46,704 bases of DNA from Actinomycetota bacterium (GCA_003164955.1 PLRW01000066.1:33948-80651), one strand, 5' to 3'; numbered from the stretch's first letter, positions 18,449 to 27,450 are shown. Program-made: numbers and translations. Notes: generated from the letters alone by a model not told the origin.

Positions 18449-20524
18449 GTGACGGCGGAGGAAGCCACGGACGCGGACGCGATGCCCGGGAACCCCCGGG
18501 AGGAATTGCGCCGAGAGCTCGACGAGGCACGAAAGGCATTGCACGCCGACCGGGCCGGCGGATTCGACGCCCTCGTCGTCGACACCGGCCATGGTGAGGA
18601 GCTGTTCAGTGGCGCCGCCCGCGCCATGCGGGAATTGCGCCTGGAGCTCGACGAGGCACGAGAGACATTGCACGCCATCCGGACCGGCGGATTCGACGCC
18701 CTCGTGATCGACGCCGGCCGCGGCGAGGAGGTGTTCGCGCTCGGCGGCACCGGGCGGCCGGACCGGCTGCTGGCCGGGGGCATCACGAACGGCGGGGTCC
18801 GCTACTTCCGGGCGGTGGCCCTCGACTTCGACGGCACCCTGGCGGATGGCCCGGTCGCGCCCGCCACGCTGGCCGCGCTCACCGAGGCGCGGGCCCGGGG
18901 GATCCGGGTGATCCTGGTCACCGGGCGGATCATGAGCGAGCTGCGCGCCGTGTTCCCGGAGGTCGACGAGCACGTGGACGCGGTCGTCGCCGAGAACGGC
19001 GGCTTGCTGGTCACGCACGGCGGCGTCCGCCTGCTGGCCGCCCCGGTCGGCCGCGCGGTCAGCGCCGCGCTGACCGGCCGCGGGATCGCCCACCGCAGCG
19101 GGCAGGTGCTGATCGGCGGCGCCGCCGCCGACGAACCGGCCGCCCTGGAGGTGGTCCGCGAGCTCGGCCTGGACTGCCAGCTCATCCGCAACCGGGGCGA
19201 GCTGATGATCCTGCCGGCCGGGGTGACCAAGCGCACCGGCCTGCTCGAGGCGCTCGGCGAGCTGGGCCTGTCGCCGCACAACGCGATCGGCGTCGGCGAC
19301 GCCGAGAACGACCACAGCCTGCTGGATGCCTGCGAGGTCGGGGTGGCCGTCGCCAACGCGGTCGACGCCCTCCGCGCGCACGCCGATATGATACTGGCGC
19401 GGCCGGACGGCGAGGGGGTGGCCGACCTGCTCCTGGGACCGCTGCTGGCCGGCCGGGCGCACCTCTATCCCCGCCGCTGGCAGGTCACGCTGGGCACCGA
19501 CGATGGCGGCGAGCCGGTCACGCTGCCCGGCTCGCAGCTCAACATCGCCGTCTGCGGCGGCACCGGGAGGGGCAAGTCCTACCTGGCCGGGCTGATCTGC
19601 GAACAGCTGATCCGCCTCGGCTACTCCCTGGTCGTCTTGGACCCCGAAGGCGACCATCACGGGCTCGGCGAGCTACGTGACGTGATCATCACTGGGGGGC
19701 ACGAGGGCCGCCTCGCCGATCCCGGCGAGGTCGTGCGCCTGCTCCGGCACGGCCGCACCAGCGTGGTCACCGACCTATCCCACCTCGACGCCGCCGCCCG
19801 CGCGGCCTACGCGACGGACCTCGCCAGCGAAGTCGAAGCCCACCGGGCCGCCACCGGGGTGCCGCAGTGGGTGGTCGTCGACGAAGCCCACGTGCCCATG
19901 GGGCGGGACGTGATCGCGCGCCGCATGCTCGACCCCCCCGCCAAGGGCTACCTGCTCATCACCTGGCAGCCCGCGGAGCTGTCGGCCGACGCCCTGCTCG
20001 CCCTGGACGCCGTCATCACCCTCGGCTCCGGCCGACCCGAAAGCCGGTTCATCGACATCGCCGCGGCGGTGGCCGACATGCCCCGCGCCGAGATCGCCCG
20101 CCTGCTCACCGGGCCGGGCGGCCGCGCGGTGCTGGCCTGGCGACAGCACCCCGGCCGGGCGGTGGCGTTCACCCTCGGGCCCCGGATCACACCTCATCTG
20201 CGCCACGCGCATAAATACGGGCAGGCTGGGGTCGAGCCCGGCCGCCGGTTCTACTTCAAGACCGGGCCCGATACCGCCACCGGGGCGGTCGCGGCCAACC
20301 TGGACGAGCTGGAAGCCGAGCTCGGCCGCTGCGACCGGGCCGTGCTGCGCCACCACTGCCCCCGCCATGAGTTCTCCCGCTGGGTGGCGGGCGTCTTCCG
20401 CGACGAGGCGCTCGCCGCCGACCTGGCCGAGCTGGAAGCCGCCCTCCCGGCCGACAGCCACGCCGCGGTCGTCGAACAGGTACGCCTGGCGCTCATCGCC
20501 CTACTCCAGATCCGGGCTAACTAA
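18449..20524 (+). CDS. Fusion: duplicated sensor-type motif - HAD phosphatase - HerA-like ATPase
   Basis: A 691-residue protein. The start is placed at GTG 18449, behind GGGGTGGGG; GTG 18437 is also possible. Residues about 17-97 hold two copies of a 40-residue unit (LRxELDEARxxLHAxRxGGFDALVxDxGxGEExF) like the motif preceding PAS domains in many sensor kinases. A Cof/SPP-type HAD phosphatase follows (DFDGT at 126-130, GDAEND at 283-288). The C-terminal half is a HerA/VirB4-like ATPase (Walker A GGTGRGKS at 370-377, VVLDPEGD, Walker B WVVVDEAH at 474-481). It is in line with kaiC-kaiB, 75 bases downstream, and is probably an output or partner of that system. Its substrate is unknown. Confidence 0.8.
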   Translation: MTAEEATDADAMPGNPREELRRELDEARKALHADRAGGFDALVVDTGHGEELFSGAARAMRELRLELDEARETLHAIRTGGFDALVIDAGRGEEVFALGGTGRPDRLLAGGITNGGVRYFRAVALDFDGTLADGPVAPATLAALTEARARGIRVILVTGRIMSELRAVFPEVDEHVDAVVAENGGLLVTHGGVRLLAAPVGRAVSAALTGRGIAHRSGQVLIGGAAADEPAALEVVRELGLDCQLIRNRGELMILPAGVTKRTGLLEALGELGLSPHNAIGVGDAENDHSLLDACEVGVAVANAVDALRAHADMILARPDGEGVADLLLGPLLAGRAHLYPRRWQVTLGTDDGGEPVTLPGSQLNIAVCGGTGRGKSYLAGLICEQLIRLGYSLVVLDPEGDHHGLGELRDVIITGGHEGRLADPGEVVRLLRHGRTSVVTDLSHLDAAARAAYATDLASEVEAHRAATGVPQWVVVDEAHVPMGRDVIARRMLDPPAKGYLLITWQPAELSADALLALDAVITLGSGRPESRFIDIAAAVADMPRAEIARLLTGPGGRAVLAWRQHPGRAVAFTLGPRITPHLRHAHKYGQAGVEPGRRFYFKTGPDTATGAVAANLDELEAELGRCDRAVLRHHCPRHEFSRWVAGVFRDEALAADLAELEAALPADSHAAVVEQVRLALIALLQIRAN

Positions 20525-20555
20525 GCTAAAGTTCGCCGTCCCGGATTATGCCGCC

Positions 20556-23324
20556 TCAGAGCAGCCGCCGCAGGAAGGGATCCTTGGGCTCGGCCGGGCT
20601 GATCCGCACCCGAACGTCCACGCACCAGGCGCCGTCCTCCCTGGCGACGATGGGGTTGAGAGCCAGCTCGCTGACCTCAGGGAGATCATCGGCGAGCCTG
20701 GAGACCCGCAGCAGCGCGTCAGCGAGCGCGGCGGTGTCCACCGGCGGCGTCTCTCCGTGGCCGAACAGCAGCGGCGCAGCGCGTACCGCGCGGATCATCG
20801 CGCCGGCGTCGGCGTCGGTCAGCGGGGTCAGCCGGGTCACATGGTCGCCGTGCACCTCCGTGGTCACCCCGCCGGACCCGAACACCACCACCGGCCCGAA
20901 CACGGGCTCTTGAACCACTCCGATCATCACCTCGACGCCGCCGGCCAGCATCGGCTGGACCAGCAGGCTTGACCCGAAGTCGGCCGCCAGCGCGCGGTAG
21001 GCCTCGGCCACTTCCTGCGGGGTGCGCAGGTCGAGCCGGACGCGCCCGGCGTCGGTCCGGTGTACCAGGCCCTCGGCTTCCGCCTTGAGCACGACGCGGC
21101 CGCCGAGCTGCGCGGCGGCCGCGGCCGCTTCCTGCTCGCTGGCCGCCGGCCTGGTGGCCACCAGCGGGACGCCATAGCAGGACACCAGCTCGGCCGCACT
21201 GGCTTCGGGCAGCCAGCCGCCGGCCGGCGAGCCGGCCAGGAAACCGGTGACCAGGGCGCGTGCGTCCGCCGTGCGCAGCCCGCTCAGCTCGGGGACCGTG
21301 CCGCCCTGCCGCACGCGCCAGGCCTGATAGCGGGCCGCGTGGCCGAGCGCACGGGCCGCGCTCTCCGGGTCGGCGTAACAGGGCACTCCGGTGACAGCCG
21401 CCGCCGCCACGTCGATGATGGCCGCCGCCTGACCGGCAGTGGCCGGGCCGGCGGCCGGGGGACCGCCCGCTGGGCCGGTGTCCGCGTGCGCGCCGGAAGG
21501 CGGCTGCGCGACGGGCAGGCGCTTGAGCCGTCGCACGGACTCGGCCCGGTCGAGCAGGGCGACCGCGAGCGGCTTGCCGACGGCCGCCTCGGCCACCGCG
21601 GCGCTCAGGTCGGAGAAAGCCGTGGGCACCGCCACCGCGAGCACCGCGTCGACGCGGTCGTCGGCGGCCACCGCCTCCACGCAGGCACGGAAGGTATCGG
21701 TCGTCACCACCGGGCTGGTGTCCACCGGCCCGGTCACCACCGCACCGGCCGGCAGCAGCCTGCTCAGCGCGCGCCGGGTCGCCGCGCCGAGCGTCACGAC
21801 CTGCAGGCCGTGGTCGGCGCAGGCGTCGGCGGCCAGCGCGCCCGCGCCGCCGGCATTGGCGATGATCGCGACCCGGTTGCCCGCGGGCAGCGGCTGGCAG
21901 GCCAGCAGCGCGGCGGTATCGACAAGCTCGCCGAGACTCGTTGTGGCGATGACACCGGCCTGGCCGAACATGGTCTCCTGGTTGATCAGCGGCGTCGCTG
22001 CCGCCGCGGCGTGCGAGGCCGCGCGCTGGCCCGCCGGGGACCGGCCGCCGACGATCGTCAGCACCGGCATCCGCTGCGCGACCCGGCGGGCCGTGCCGGC
22101 GAACTTGCGCGGGTTGCCGAAAGACTCCACGTACAGGACCGCTAGCTGCGTCACCTCATCCTGCGCCCACCAGGTCAGCATGTCAGTAGGGGACACGTCG
22201 TACTTGTCGCCGACCGACGCGAAGGAGGACACGCCGATACCCAGCCGGGACATCTGCTCGAGCAGCGCGATCGCCACGCCGCCGGACTGCACGACCAGGC
22301 CGGCCACACCGCAGGCCGGGTGGCTGGCGGTGAAGGTCGCGTCGAGGCCGATCCAGGGCACGCTCACGCCGAAACAGTTGGGCCCGACCAGCCGCATGCC
22401 ATACCGGCGGCAGACGGCCACCAGTTCCGCGCCCGCCGCGCCCAGACCGGAAGTTATCACGATGAGGGCCCCGACCCCGTGGCGGCCGCATTGGGCCGCC
22501 ACCTCCGGCACGGCGGACGGCGGCACCGCGATCACCGCCAGGTCCACCGGCCCGGGCAGGTCGTCAACGGACGCCACGCAGGGCACTCCCTCCATGGTCT
22601 GGACATGCGGATTGACCGCATACACAGGCCCGGTGAAGCCGCCGGTCACGATGTTGCGCAGGATGGCCCGGCCGATTGTGCCGCCGCGCCGGCTCGGGCC
22701 CACCACGGCGACCGATCGCGGCCGCAGCAGCGGGCGCAGGCTCGCCACGTCCGCCCGGCTTTCCCTGCTGGCCACCGTCTCCAGGTAATTGCCCAGCCGG
22801 TAATGGTCGTCGCGGTCGGGCAGGGGGAAGGTCAGCTCGACCACGCCGGCGGATATCCGCCGCTTCGCGGGCAGGCCGGCGTCCGCGAATACCCGCAGCA
22901 TCGCCGAGTTCTCCGCCAGCGTCTCGGCGATGAACGCCCGCAGGCCGCGCTGCCGCGCCAGCCAGACCAGGTGCTCGAGCAGCAGGCTGGCGACGCCGCG
23001 GCCGTGCACGTCATCCGGCACGGAGAACGCGACCTCCGCGAGGCCGGGCTTCCCGGCGAGCTCGTAGGCGGCGACGCCGACCAGCCGGTCGCCCTGCCAG
23101 GCCAGCAGCGCCGCATGGTCGGAATCCGGCTCGCGGCAGATCCGGCGGGCTTCCTGCTCGGCCGCGTTCGGGCTTATGCTGAAAAACCGCAGGTAAATGT
23201 TCTCCGGTGCCATGGCCGCGTGCATCGCGCGCACCGCCTCATGGTCCTGCCGCCGGGCTGGCCTGACCTCCACCGTGCTGCCATCAGTCAGCAGCGCGTA
23301 CGTGCCCGCGGCCGGGGTGGTCAC
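20556..23324 (-). CDS. GNAT - NDP-forming acyl-CoA synthetase fusion (Pat-type protein acetyltransferase)
   Basis: A 922-residue protein from GTG 23324, which has AAAGGGG upstream. An N-terminal GNAT domain (about 1-185; VPDDVHGRGVASLLLEHL) is followed by a CoA-binding domain (about 200-300; SVAVVGPSRRGGTIG), a succinyl-CoA-ligase-like domain, and an ATP-grasp domain (about 690-915; GGRVVLKAEAEGLVHRTDAG). N-terminal GNAT fusions of this kind in actinobacteria acetylate lysines, notably of acetyl-CoA synthetase. The segment GQRAASHAAAA (near residue 437) keeps the His of the ADP-forming synthetase phosphohistidine motif (RAASHTGA), so synthetase activity cannot be excluded. It converges on the kai cluster with 31 bases between stops. 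Confidence 0.85.
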   Translation of the reverse strand: MTTPAAGTYALLTDGSTVEVRPARRQDHEAVRAMHAAMAPENIYLRFFSISPNAAEQEARRICREPDSDHAALLAWQGDRLVGVAAYELAGKPGLAEVAFSVPDDVHGRGVASLLLEHLVWLARQRGLRAFIAETLAENSAMLRVFADAGLPAKRRISAGVVELTFPLPDRDDHYRLGNYLETVASRESRADVASLRPLLRPRSVAVVGPSRRGGTIGRAILRNIVTGGFTGPVYAVNPHVQTMEGVPCVASVDDLPGPVDLAVIAVPPSAVPEVAAQCGRHGVGALIVITSGLGAAGAELVAVCRRYGMRLVGPNCFGVSVPWIGLDATFTASHPACGVAGLVVQSGGVAIALLEQMSRLGIGVSSFASVGDKYDVSPTDMLTWWAQDEVTQLAVLYVESFGNPRKFAGTARRVAQRMPVLTIVGGRSPAGQRAASHAAAAATPLINQETMFGQAGVIATTSLGELVDTAALLACQPLPAGNRVAIIANAGGAGALAADACADHGLQVVTLGAATRRALSRLLPAGAVVTGPVDTSPVVTTDTFRACVEAVAADDRVDAVLAVAVPTAFSDLSAAVAEAAVGKPLAVALLDRAESVRRLKRLPVAQPPSGAHADTGPAGGPPAAGPATAGQAAAIIDVAAAAVTGVPCYADPESAARALGHAARYQAWRVRQGGTVPELSGLRTADARALVTGFLAGSPAGGWLPEASAAELVSCYGVPLVATRPAASEQEAAAAAAQLGGRVVLKAEAEGLVHRTDAGRVRLDLRTPQEVAEAYRALAADFGSSLLVQPMLAGGVEVMIGVVQEPVFGPVVVFGSGGVTTEVHGDHVTRLTPLTDADAGAMIRAVRAAPLLFGHGETPPVDTAALADALLRVSRLADDLPEVSELALNPIVAREDGAWCVDVRVRISPAEPKDPFLRRLL

Positions 23325-23472
23325 CGGCCCGCCCCTTTGGCTGGCGGCACAACGAGCACCGGGCACTGCGCGTGCCCGCGGCGGTAACCGCGCACCAGGC
23401 ACTTCATGGATGACGTGGGATGTGCCGCAGCCACATATCTCAATCCGACCAGACCAAGTGATTATCCGGACA

Positions 23473-23486
23473 GGGGCCTAAGTCCT
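23473..23486 (-). promoter_or_regulatory. Weak DosR-like site upstream of the Pat-type gene
   Basis: Read on the minus strand the core is AGGACTTAGGCCCC, 10 of 14 positions in common with the DosR core and 11 of 14 with the kaiC-upstream site. It lies about 150 bases before the start codon at 23324 in a 211-base intergenic region that otherwise shows no gene. The shared pattern AGGACTTnnGnCCC suggests that one regulator controls both transcripts; the evidence is pattern only. Confidence 0.3.
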
Positions 23487-23535
23487 CCTCCAGACCTGGG
23501 CACGCCGTCGCCGTGCTCGCCCGGCGGGCCGGCCG

Positions 23536-24609
23536 TCAGGCGAGGGCGGCGTCGAGGCGCGCGGCGCGCGCCTCGAGGTCATCGACCGGCAGCGGGTCGG
23601 CGAGGCCGGGGTCGAGGGCGGCGACGGCATGCCGGCAGGCGGCGGTGAAGTGCACGGTGCCGTCGTCATCGATCCGCTCGACGCCATCGGCATGGGCTTG
23701 CTGCTCGTTGAACGCCACCGCCTCGTCCCAGCTGAGGCTGGAGGGCAGGTCGAGCTCGATCGAGCCGCCGTCGATCCGGACCGGGTAACCGCCGGGCAGG
23801 CCGCCCGGGGACGGCGTCGACCAGCGCAGCGGTTCCGCCCCGGGCAGCAGCGCCTGCAGGACGGGCAGCGCGGCGGCGGCCGTGACGTAGTTGTACCGGA
23901 TGCCCGGCGCGAGCGGCGGCGCCTGGTAGGCTAGGCCGTCAGCGCGACGGCGCGGCTCCCCCACCCCCACCCAGACCCGGGCGCGGGCCGCGGCGTCTTC
24001 CGGCTCACGGGCCTGCATGACCGGGCTGAGCTGGGAGTGGTGGGCGAGCACACGGATCAGCGGAAGCTCGGCGTCCGGGGCGGCGGCGCGCAGCGCAGCC
24101 CGGGCCCGGAGCAAGATCATGCCCACGTTGCCGAGCCCGGCCGTGGGAGCCAGGCCCAGGCGGGCCAGGACCGGGCCGGTCACGTCGGGCAGCGACACGT
24201 TCGCCACCGGGCCCGCGTAGCCCGTGTCCCGCACGGCGCGCATGACCGCGAGGGGAACCGGGAGCTGATAGGGCAGCCGCAGCGCGAACCCGGCGGCGGC
24301 GACCGCGCGGGCCGCCTCGTCGTCCCGCCCGGCCAGGGCCCACGGGCCGCGTCCCGCCGCGGACTGGATGACCAGATCGGGCGCGACCCTGGTCAGCAGG
24401 TCCGCCACGTCGTCCGGGCGGCCCGCGTCGCAGGCGACCGGCTCGACGAACACGTCGTGCGCGCTCGCGACCATGGCCGCGGCCTCGGCCGCCCCGGTCC
24501 GGCTGACCAGGACCAGACGGCGCACCACCCCGGCCGCCGCCAGCCCGGCCGCGAACCGCTCGCCCAGGTCACCTGCCCCGATAATCATTACCGTGCTCAC
24601 TCGCGGCAT
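23536..24609 (-). CDS. NAD(P)-binding Rossmann-fold protein of unknown function
   Basis: A 357-residue protein. Near the N-terminus is the dinucleotide motif VMIIGAGDLGERFAAGL, followed by LVLVSRTG (end of the second strand, with Ser-Arg suggesting NADP) and PDLVIQSAAGRG. The C-terminal two-thirds contains ANVSLPDVTGPVLARLG and GLGNVGMILLRARA, reminiscent of lactate/malate-dehydrogenase-like or saccharopine-dehydrogenase-like proteins, but no catalytic His or Arg can be assigned. The start may be ATG 24609 or GTG 24600; the latter has AGGATG at a better distance. Substrate unknown. Confidence 0.65.
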   Translation of the reverse strand: MPRVSTVMIIGAGDLGERFAAGLAAAGVVRRLVLVSRTGAAEAAAMVASAHDVFVEPVACDAGRPDDVADLLTRVAPDLVIQSAAGRGPWALAGRDDEAARAVAAAGFALRLPYQLPVPLAVMRAVRDTGYAGPVANVSLPDVTGPVLARLGLAPTAGLGNVGMILLRARAALRAAAPDAELPLIRVLAHHSQLSPVMQAREPEDAAARARVWVGVGEPRRRADGLAYQAPPLAPGIRYNYVTAAAALPVLQALLPGAEPLRWSTPSPGGLPGGYPVRIDGGSIELDLPSSLSWDEAVAFNEQQAHADGVERIDDDGTVHFTAACRHAVAALDPGLADPLPVDDLEARAARLDAALA

Positions 24610-24640
24610 CCTAGGGCCACTGCCAGCACGGCGGCTGGTT

Positions 24641-25042
24641 CTATGGCTGGTCGGTGAGGGTGACGATGACGCCGACGTCGCCGTAGGGGAAGGGGCCCCG
24701 GCCGAGATGGCCGAGGGTGCTGAAGAGCCGGGACATCGTCACCATGACGCCGTACTTGGCGCGGACCTTGACCTGGATGGCATCGAAGTCGGGCCCCGAG
24801 GTAGCCAGCTCGGCCGTTCCCGCGACCGGCGGCATGCCCCCCTTGACCCGGCCGCGGGAATCGGACGGCTGAAGGGTGATCTGCGGGTCGTTGCGCAGCC
24901 GCTTGTACTTGCCGGATTTCGAGGACGTCCAGAACCCGGCGCGGCCCGCGTCGAGCGGGACGATCCAGGTGGGCGTGCTGACGCCGGCACCCGATTTACG
25001 GAACGTCGTCGAGGCCACGTACTTCTCATCGCTGATGGTCAT
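24641..25042 (-). CDS. PPOX-class F420-dependent oxidoreductase (Rv2061c-like)
   Basis: A 133-residue split-barrel flavin/F420-binding protein. The sequence KYVASTTFRKSGAGVSTPTWIVPLDAGRAGFWTSS and KYKRLRNDPQITLQPSDSRG are typical of the small actinobacterial 'PPOX class, Rv2061 family' enzymes, which use coenzyme F420 for redox reactions on unknown substrates. It is divergent from the enoyl-reductase-like gene at 25131, with 88 bases between them, and so may share control with it. No clear Shine-Dalgarno sequence precedes the ATG. Confidence 0.85.
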   Translation of the reverse strand: MTISDEKYVASTTFRKSGAGVSTPTWIVPLDAGRAGFWTSSKSGKYKRLRNDPQITLQPSDSRGRVKGGMPPVAGTAELATSGPDFDAIQVKVRAKYGVMVTMSRLFSTLGHLGRGPFPYGDVGVIVTLTDQP

Positions 25043-25130
25043 GTGCTGATGATCGCTGAAAGCCCGGTGCTAACGGTAGGGACGGTGGGAGCGCCGGCCA
25101 CCCACACGTTCCGGCCCCTACGATGGGCGG

Positions 25131-26384
25131 ATGGACGCAGACCGTGAGCTGGACGTGGCCTTGTTCGGCGCCACGGGATTCGCCGGGCGCCTGGTGGCCG
25201 CCTACCTCGCCGGGCACGCGCCGCCCGGCACCCGGATCGGGCTCGCGGGGCGGTCCGAGGCGCGGCTCGCCGAGGTCCGCACCGGGCTGGGCGGCGCCGC
25301 CGGGGACTGGCCACTGCTGGTCGCCGATTCCGCCGATCCCGCTTCGCTGACCGCGCTGGCCCGCTCGGCCCGGGTGGTGGCGACCACGGTCGGGCCGTAT
25401 CGTCACCGTGGGCTCCCGCTGGTGGAGGCGTGCGCGACCGCGGGCACCGACTACGCGGACCTGTCCGGCGAGGTGCTGTTCGAGCGGGAGAGCATCGACC
25501 GTTACCACGACCTGGCGGCGGGCACGGGCGCCCGCATCGTGCACAGCTGCGGGGTCGACTCCATCCCGTCCGACCTGGGCGTCCAGGTGCTGCACGAGGC
25601 GGTCCGCGGCGGGGCAGGCGCGGACGACGGGCACCTGGAGGACACGACGCTGGTCGTGACGGGGTTCAAGGGCGGGTTCAGCGGGGGCACGCTGGCGTCG
25701 ATCATGGGACAGCTGGACGAGGTGCGGGCCCACCCTGACCTGCGCCGGATGGCCGGGGACCCCTACGCGCTCAGCCCGGACCGGGCCGCGGAACCCCGGC
25801 TGGGCCGGGAGCGTGATCTGAGCCGGGTCCGATACGACGCGGACCTGGGCATCTGGGTCGGCCCTTTCCTCATGGCCGGCATCAACACCCGCGTGGTGCG
25901 GCGGAGCAACGCGCTGCAGGACTGGGCCTACGGGCGGCGGTTCCGCTACCGGGAAGTCACCGGGTTCGGGTCGGGGCGCGCCGCGCCCGTGCGGGCCGCG
26001 ACGGTGACCACGGCGCTCGGCGCGCTGGGCGCCGGGCTGGCGTTCCCGTGGTCCCGGTCGCTGCTGGTCGGCCGGGTCCTGCCGGCCGCCGGTGCGGGGC
26101 CCAGCGAGAAGACCCGGCGGAACGGCTACTTCCGCATGAAGATCCACGGCCGCACCCCGGCCGGGCAGCGCTACGTGGCCCGGGTCGAGGGGCAGGGCGA
26201 TCCCGGCTATCAGGCCACCGCGGTGATGTTCGGCGAGAGCGCGCTCTGCCTCGCCCTCGATCGTGACCGCCTGCCCGGCCGCAGCGGGGTGCTCACCCCG
26301 GCGACGGCCATGGGCCCCGTGCTCACCGAACGGCTCCGGTCAGCCGGACTGACGCTGACGGCCCAGCGCCAGTCCGGCTCGTGA
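25131..26384 (+). CDS. Saccharopine dehydrogenase-like / trans-acting enoyl reductase family protein
   Basis: A 417-residue protein with an N-terminal Rossmann motif (DVALFGATGFAGRLVAAYLA), GLAGRSEARL, VVATTVGPYRHRGLPLVEACATAGTDYADLSGEV and HSCGVDSIPSDLGVQ. This pattern is that of the mycobacterial Rv2449c/Rv2953 family, of which Rv2953 is a trans-acting enoyl reductase in phenolic-glycolipid synthesis. Most members have no proven substrate and a lipid role here is inference. No polyketide synthase lies nearby. Confidence 0.8.
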   Translation: MDADRELDVALFGATGFAGRLVAAYLAGHAPPGTRIGLAGRSEARLAEVRTGLGGAAGDWPLLVADSADPASLTALARSARVVATTVGPYRHRGLPLVEACATAGTDYADLSGEVLFERESIDRYHDLAAGTGARIVHSCGVDSIPSDLGVQVLHEAVRGGAGADDGHLEDTTLVVTGFKGGFSGGTLASIMGQLDEVRAHPDLRRMAGDPYALSPDRAAEPRLGRERDLSRVRYDADLGIWVGPFLMAGINTRVVRRSNALQDWAYGRRFRYREVTGFGSGRAAPVRAATVTTALGALGAGLAFPWSRSLLVGRVLPAAGAGPSEKTRRNGYFRMKIHGRTPAGQRYVARVEGQGDPGYQATAVMFGESALCLALDRDRLPGRSGVLTPATAMGPVLTERLRSAGLTLTAQRQSGS

Positions 26385-26421
26385 CCGGGGCCGGCCCCCG
26401 CACACCGATGGCCGGCCCCGG
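26385..26421. terminator. Bidirectional hairpin between convergent genes
   Basis: CCGGGGCCGGCC (26385-26396) and GGCCGGCCCCGG (26410-26421) are exact reverse complements separated by a 13-base loop, starting directly after the enoyl-reductase-like stop codon. The downstream gene ends on the other strand at 26455. No T-tract is present, so it would act as a GC-hairpin terminator for both genes. Confidence 0.6.
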
Positions 26422-26454
26422 GCCCCCGCAGCCGCGCCCCGCAGCCGCGCGCGG

Positions 26455-27372
26455 TCAGGGAATGAGGACGATCTTGCCCAGCAGGTGACCCTGCGCGAGC
26501 CGCTGATAGGCGTCCTGCACCTGGTCCAGGGGGTAGGTCGCGGCGATCGGGATCTCCAGCTCAGCGGACGCGATCAGGCCGGCCAGCTCGGCCAGCACCT
26601 TGGCGCTGGCGCCCACGGCGCTGCCGTCGCCCTTCACGCCGTACTTCTCGATCGCCTCGAAGTTGGCGATCGTATCGACGCGGGACGGTTCCACGCCAAG
26701 CTCCAGGGCGATCTGCACGTAGTCGCCTCCGACCGTGTCGATGAAGGCGTCCACCTTGCTGGCGGCCTGCCGGATCCTCGTCGCGACCCCGTCGCCGTAG
26801 GTCACCGGAATGATCCCGTGCCCGCGGAGCCACTCGTGGTTGGCCGCGCTGGCCAGGCCGATCACCGTCGCCCCGGCCCGCCGGGCCAGCTGGACCGCGA
26901 TCACGCCCACTCCCCCGGCGGCGCCCGCCACGACCACGGTGTCGCCCTCGGTCAGCCCCACCGCATGCACCGCCGCCCACGCCGTGGACCCGGCCACGAA
27001 CAGTGCCCCGGCGGCCTCCCAGGACACGGCGGCCGGCTTCGGGGTCAGGTTCGCCGCCTCGGCCAGGGCGTACTCCGCGTGGCTGGACCGGTTGTCGGTG
27101 AAGCCGATGACCTCGTCGCCGGCCGAGAACCCGGTGACGTCCGGACCGGTCGCGGCGACGACCCCGGCCAGGTCGCTGCCCTCGCCGGACGGGAACGTGG
27201 CCGGCCACCTCGCGTGCAGCAAGCCGTCGCGGATCTTGGCCTCGCCCGGGTTGATTCCGGTCGCCTTGACCTGGACCAGGACCTGGCCGGGTCCCGGCAC
27301 CGGCTGCGGCACGTCGACCACCTTCAGGACGTCGACCCCGCCGTACTCGTCGAACCGTACTGCCTTCGGCAT
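26455..27372 (-). CDS. Zinc-free NADP-dependent quinone oxidoreductase (MDR superfamily)
   Basis: A 305-residue medium-chain dehydrogenase/reductase without the catalytic zinc Cys/His set. The substrate/GroES-like domain begins KAVRFDEYGGVDVLKVVDVP and includes GINPGEAKIRDG. The nucleotide motif is VVVAGAAGGVGVIAVQLARRAGATVIG (AxxGGVG), and the end is LAQGHLLGKIVLIP. Members reduce quinones or enones with NADPH. The ATG at 27372 is preceded by GGAAGGGAG on the minus strand, a strong Shine-Dalgarno sequence. It is a separate transcription unit. Confidence 0.9.
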   Translation of the reverse strand: MPKAVRFDEYGGVDVLKVVDVPQPVPGPGQVLVQVKATGINPGEAKIRDGLLHARWPATFPSGEGSDLAGVVAATGPDVTGFSAGDEVIGFTDNRSSHAEYALAEAANLTPKPAAVSWEAAGALFVAGSTAWAAVHAVGLTEGDTVVVAGAAGGVGVIAVQLARRAGATVIGLASAANHEWLRGHGIIPVTYGDGVATRIRQAASKVDAFIDTVGGDYVQIALELGVEPSRVDTIANFEAIEKYGVKGDGSAVGASAKVLAELAGLIASAELEIPIAATYPLDQVQDAYQRLAQGHLLGKIVLIP

Positions 27373-27450
27373 CGCAAACTCCCTTCCGGTTCGGCCTAAC
27401 CGCCGGCCGCCGGCACTTATGCCCGGGCCGGGAAATATCTGGGGGGACTC

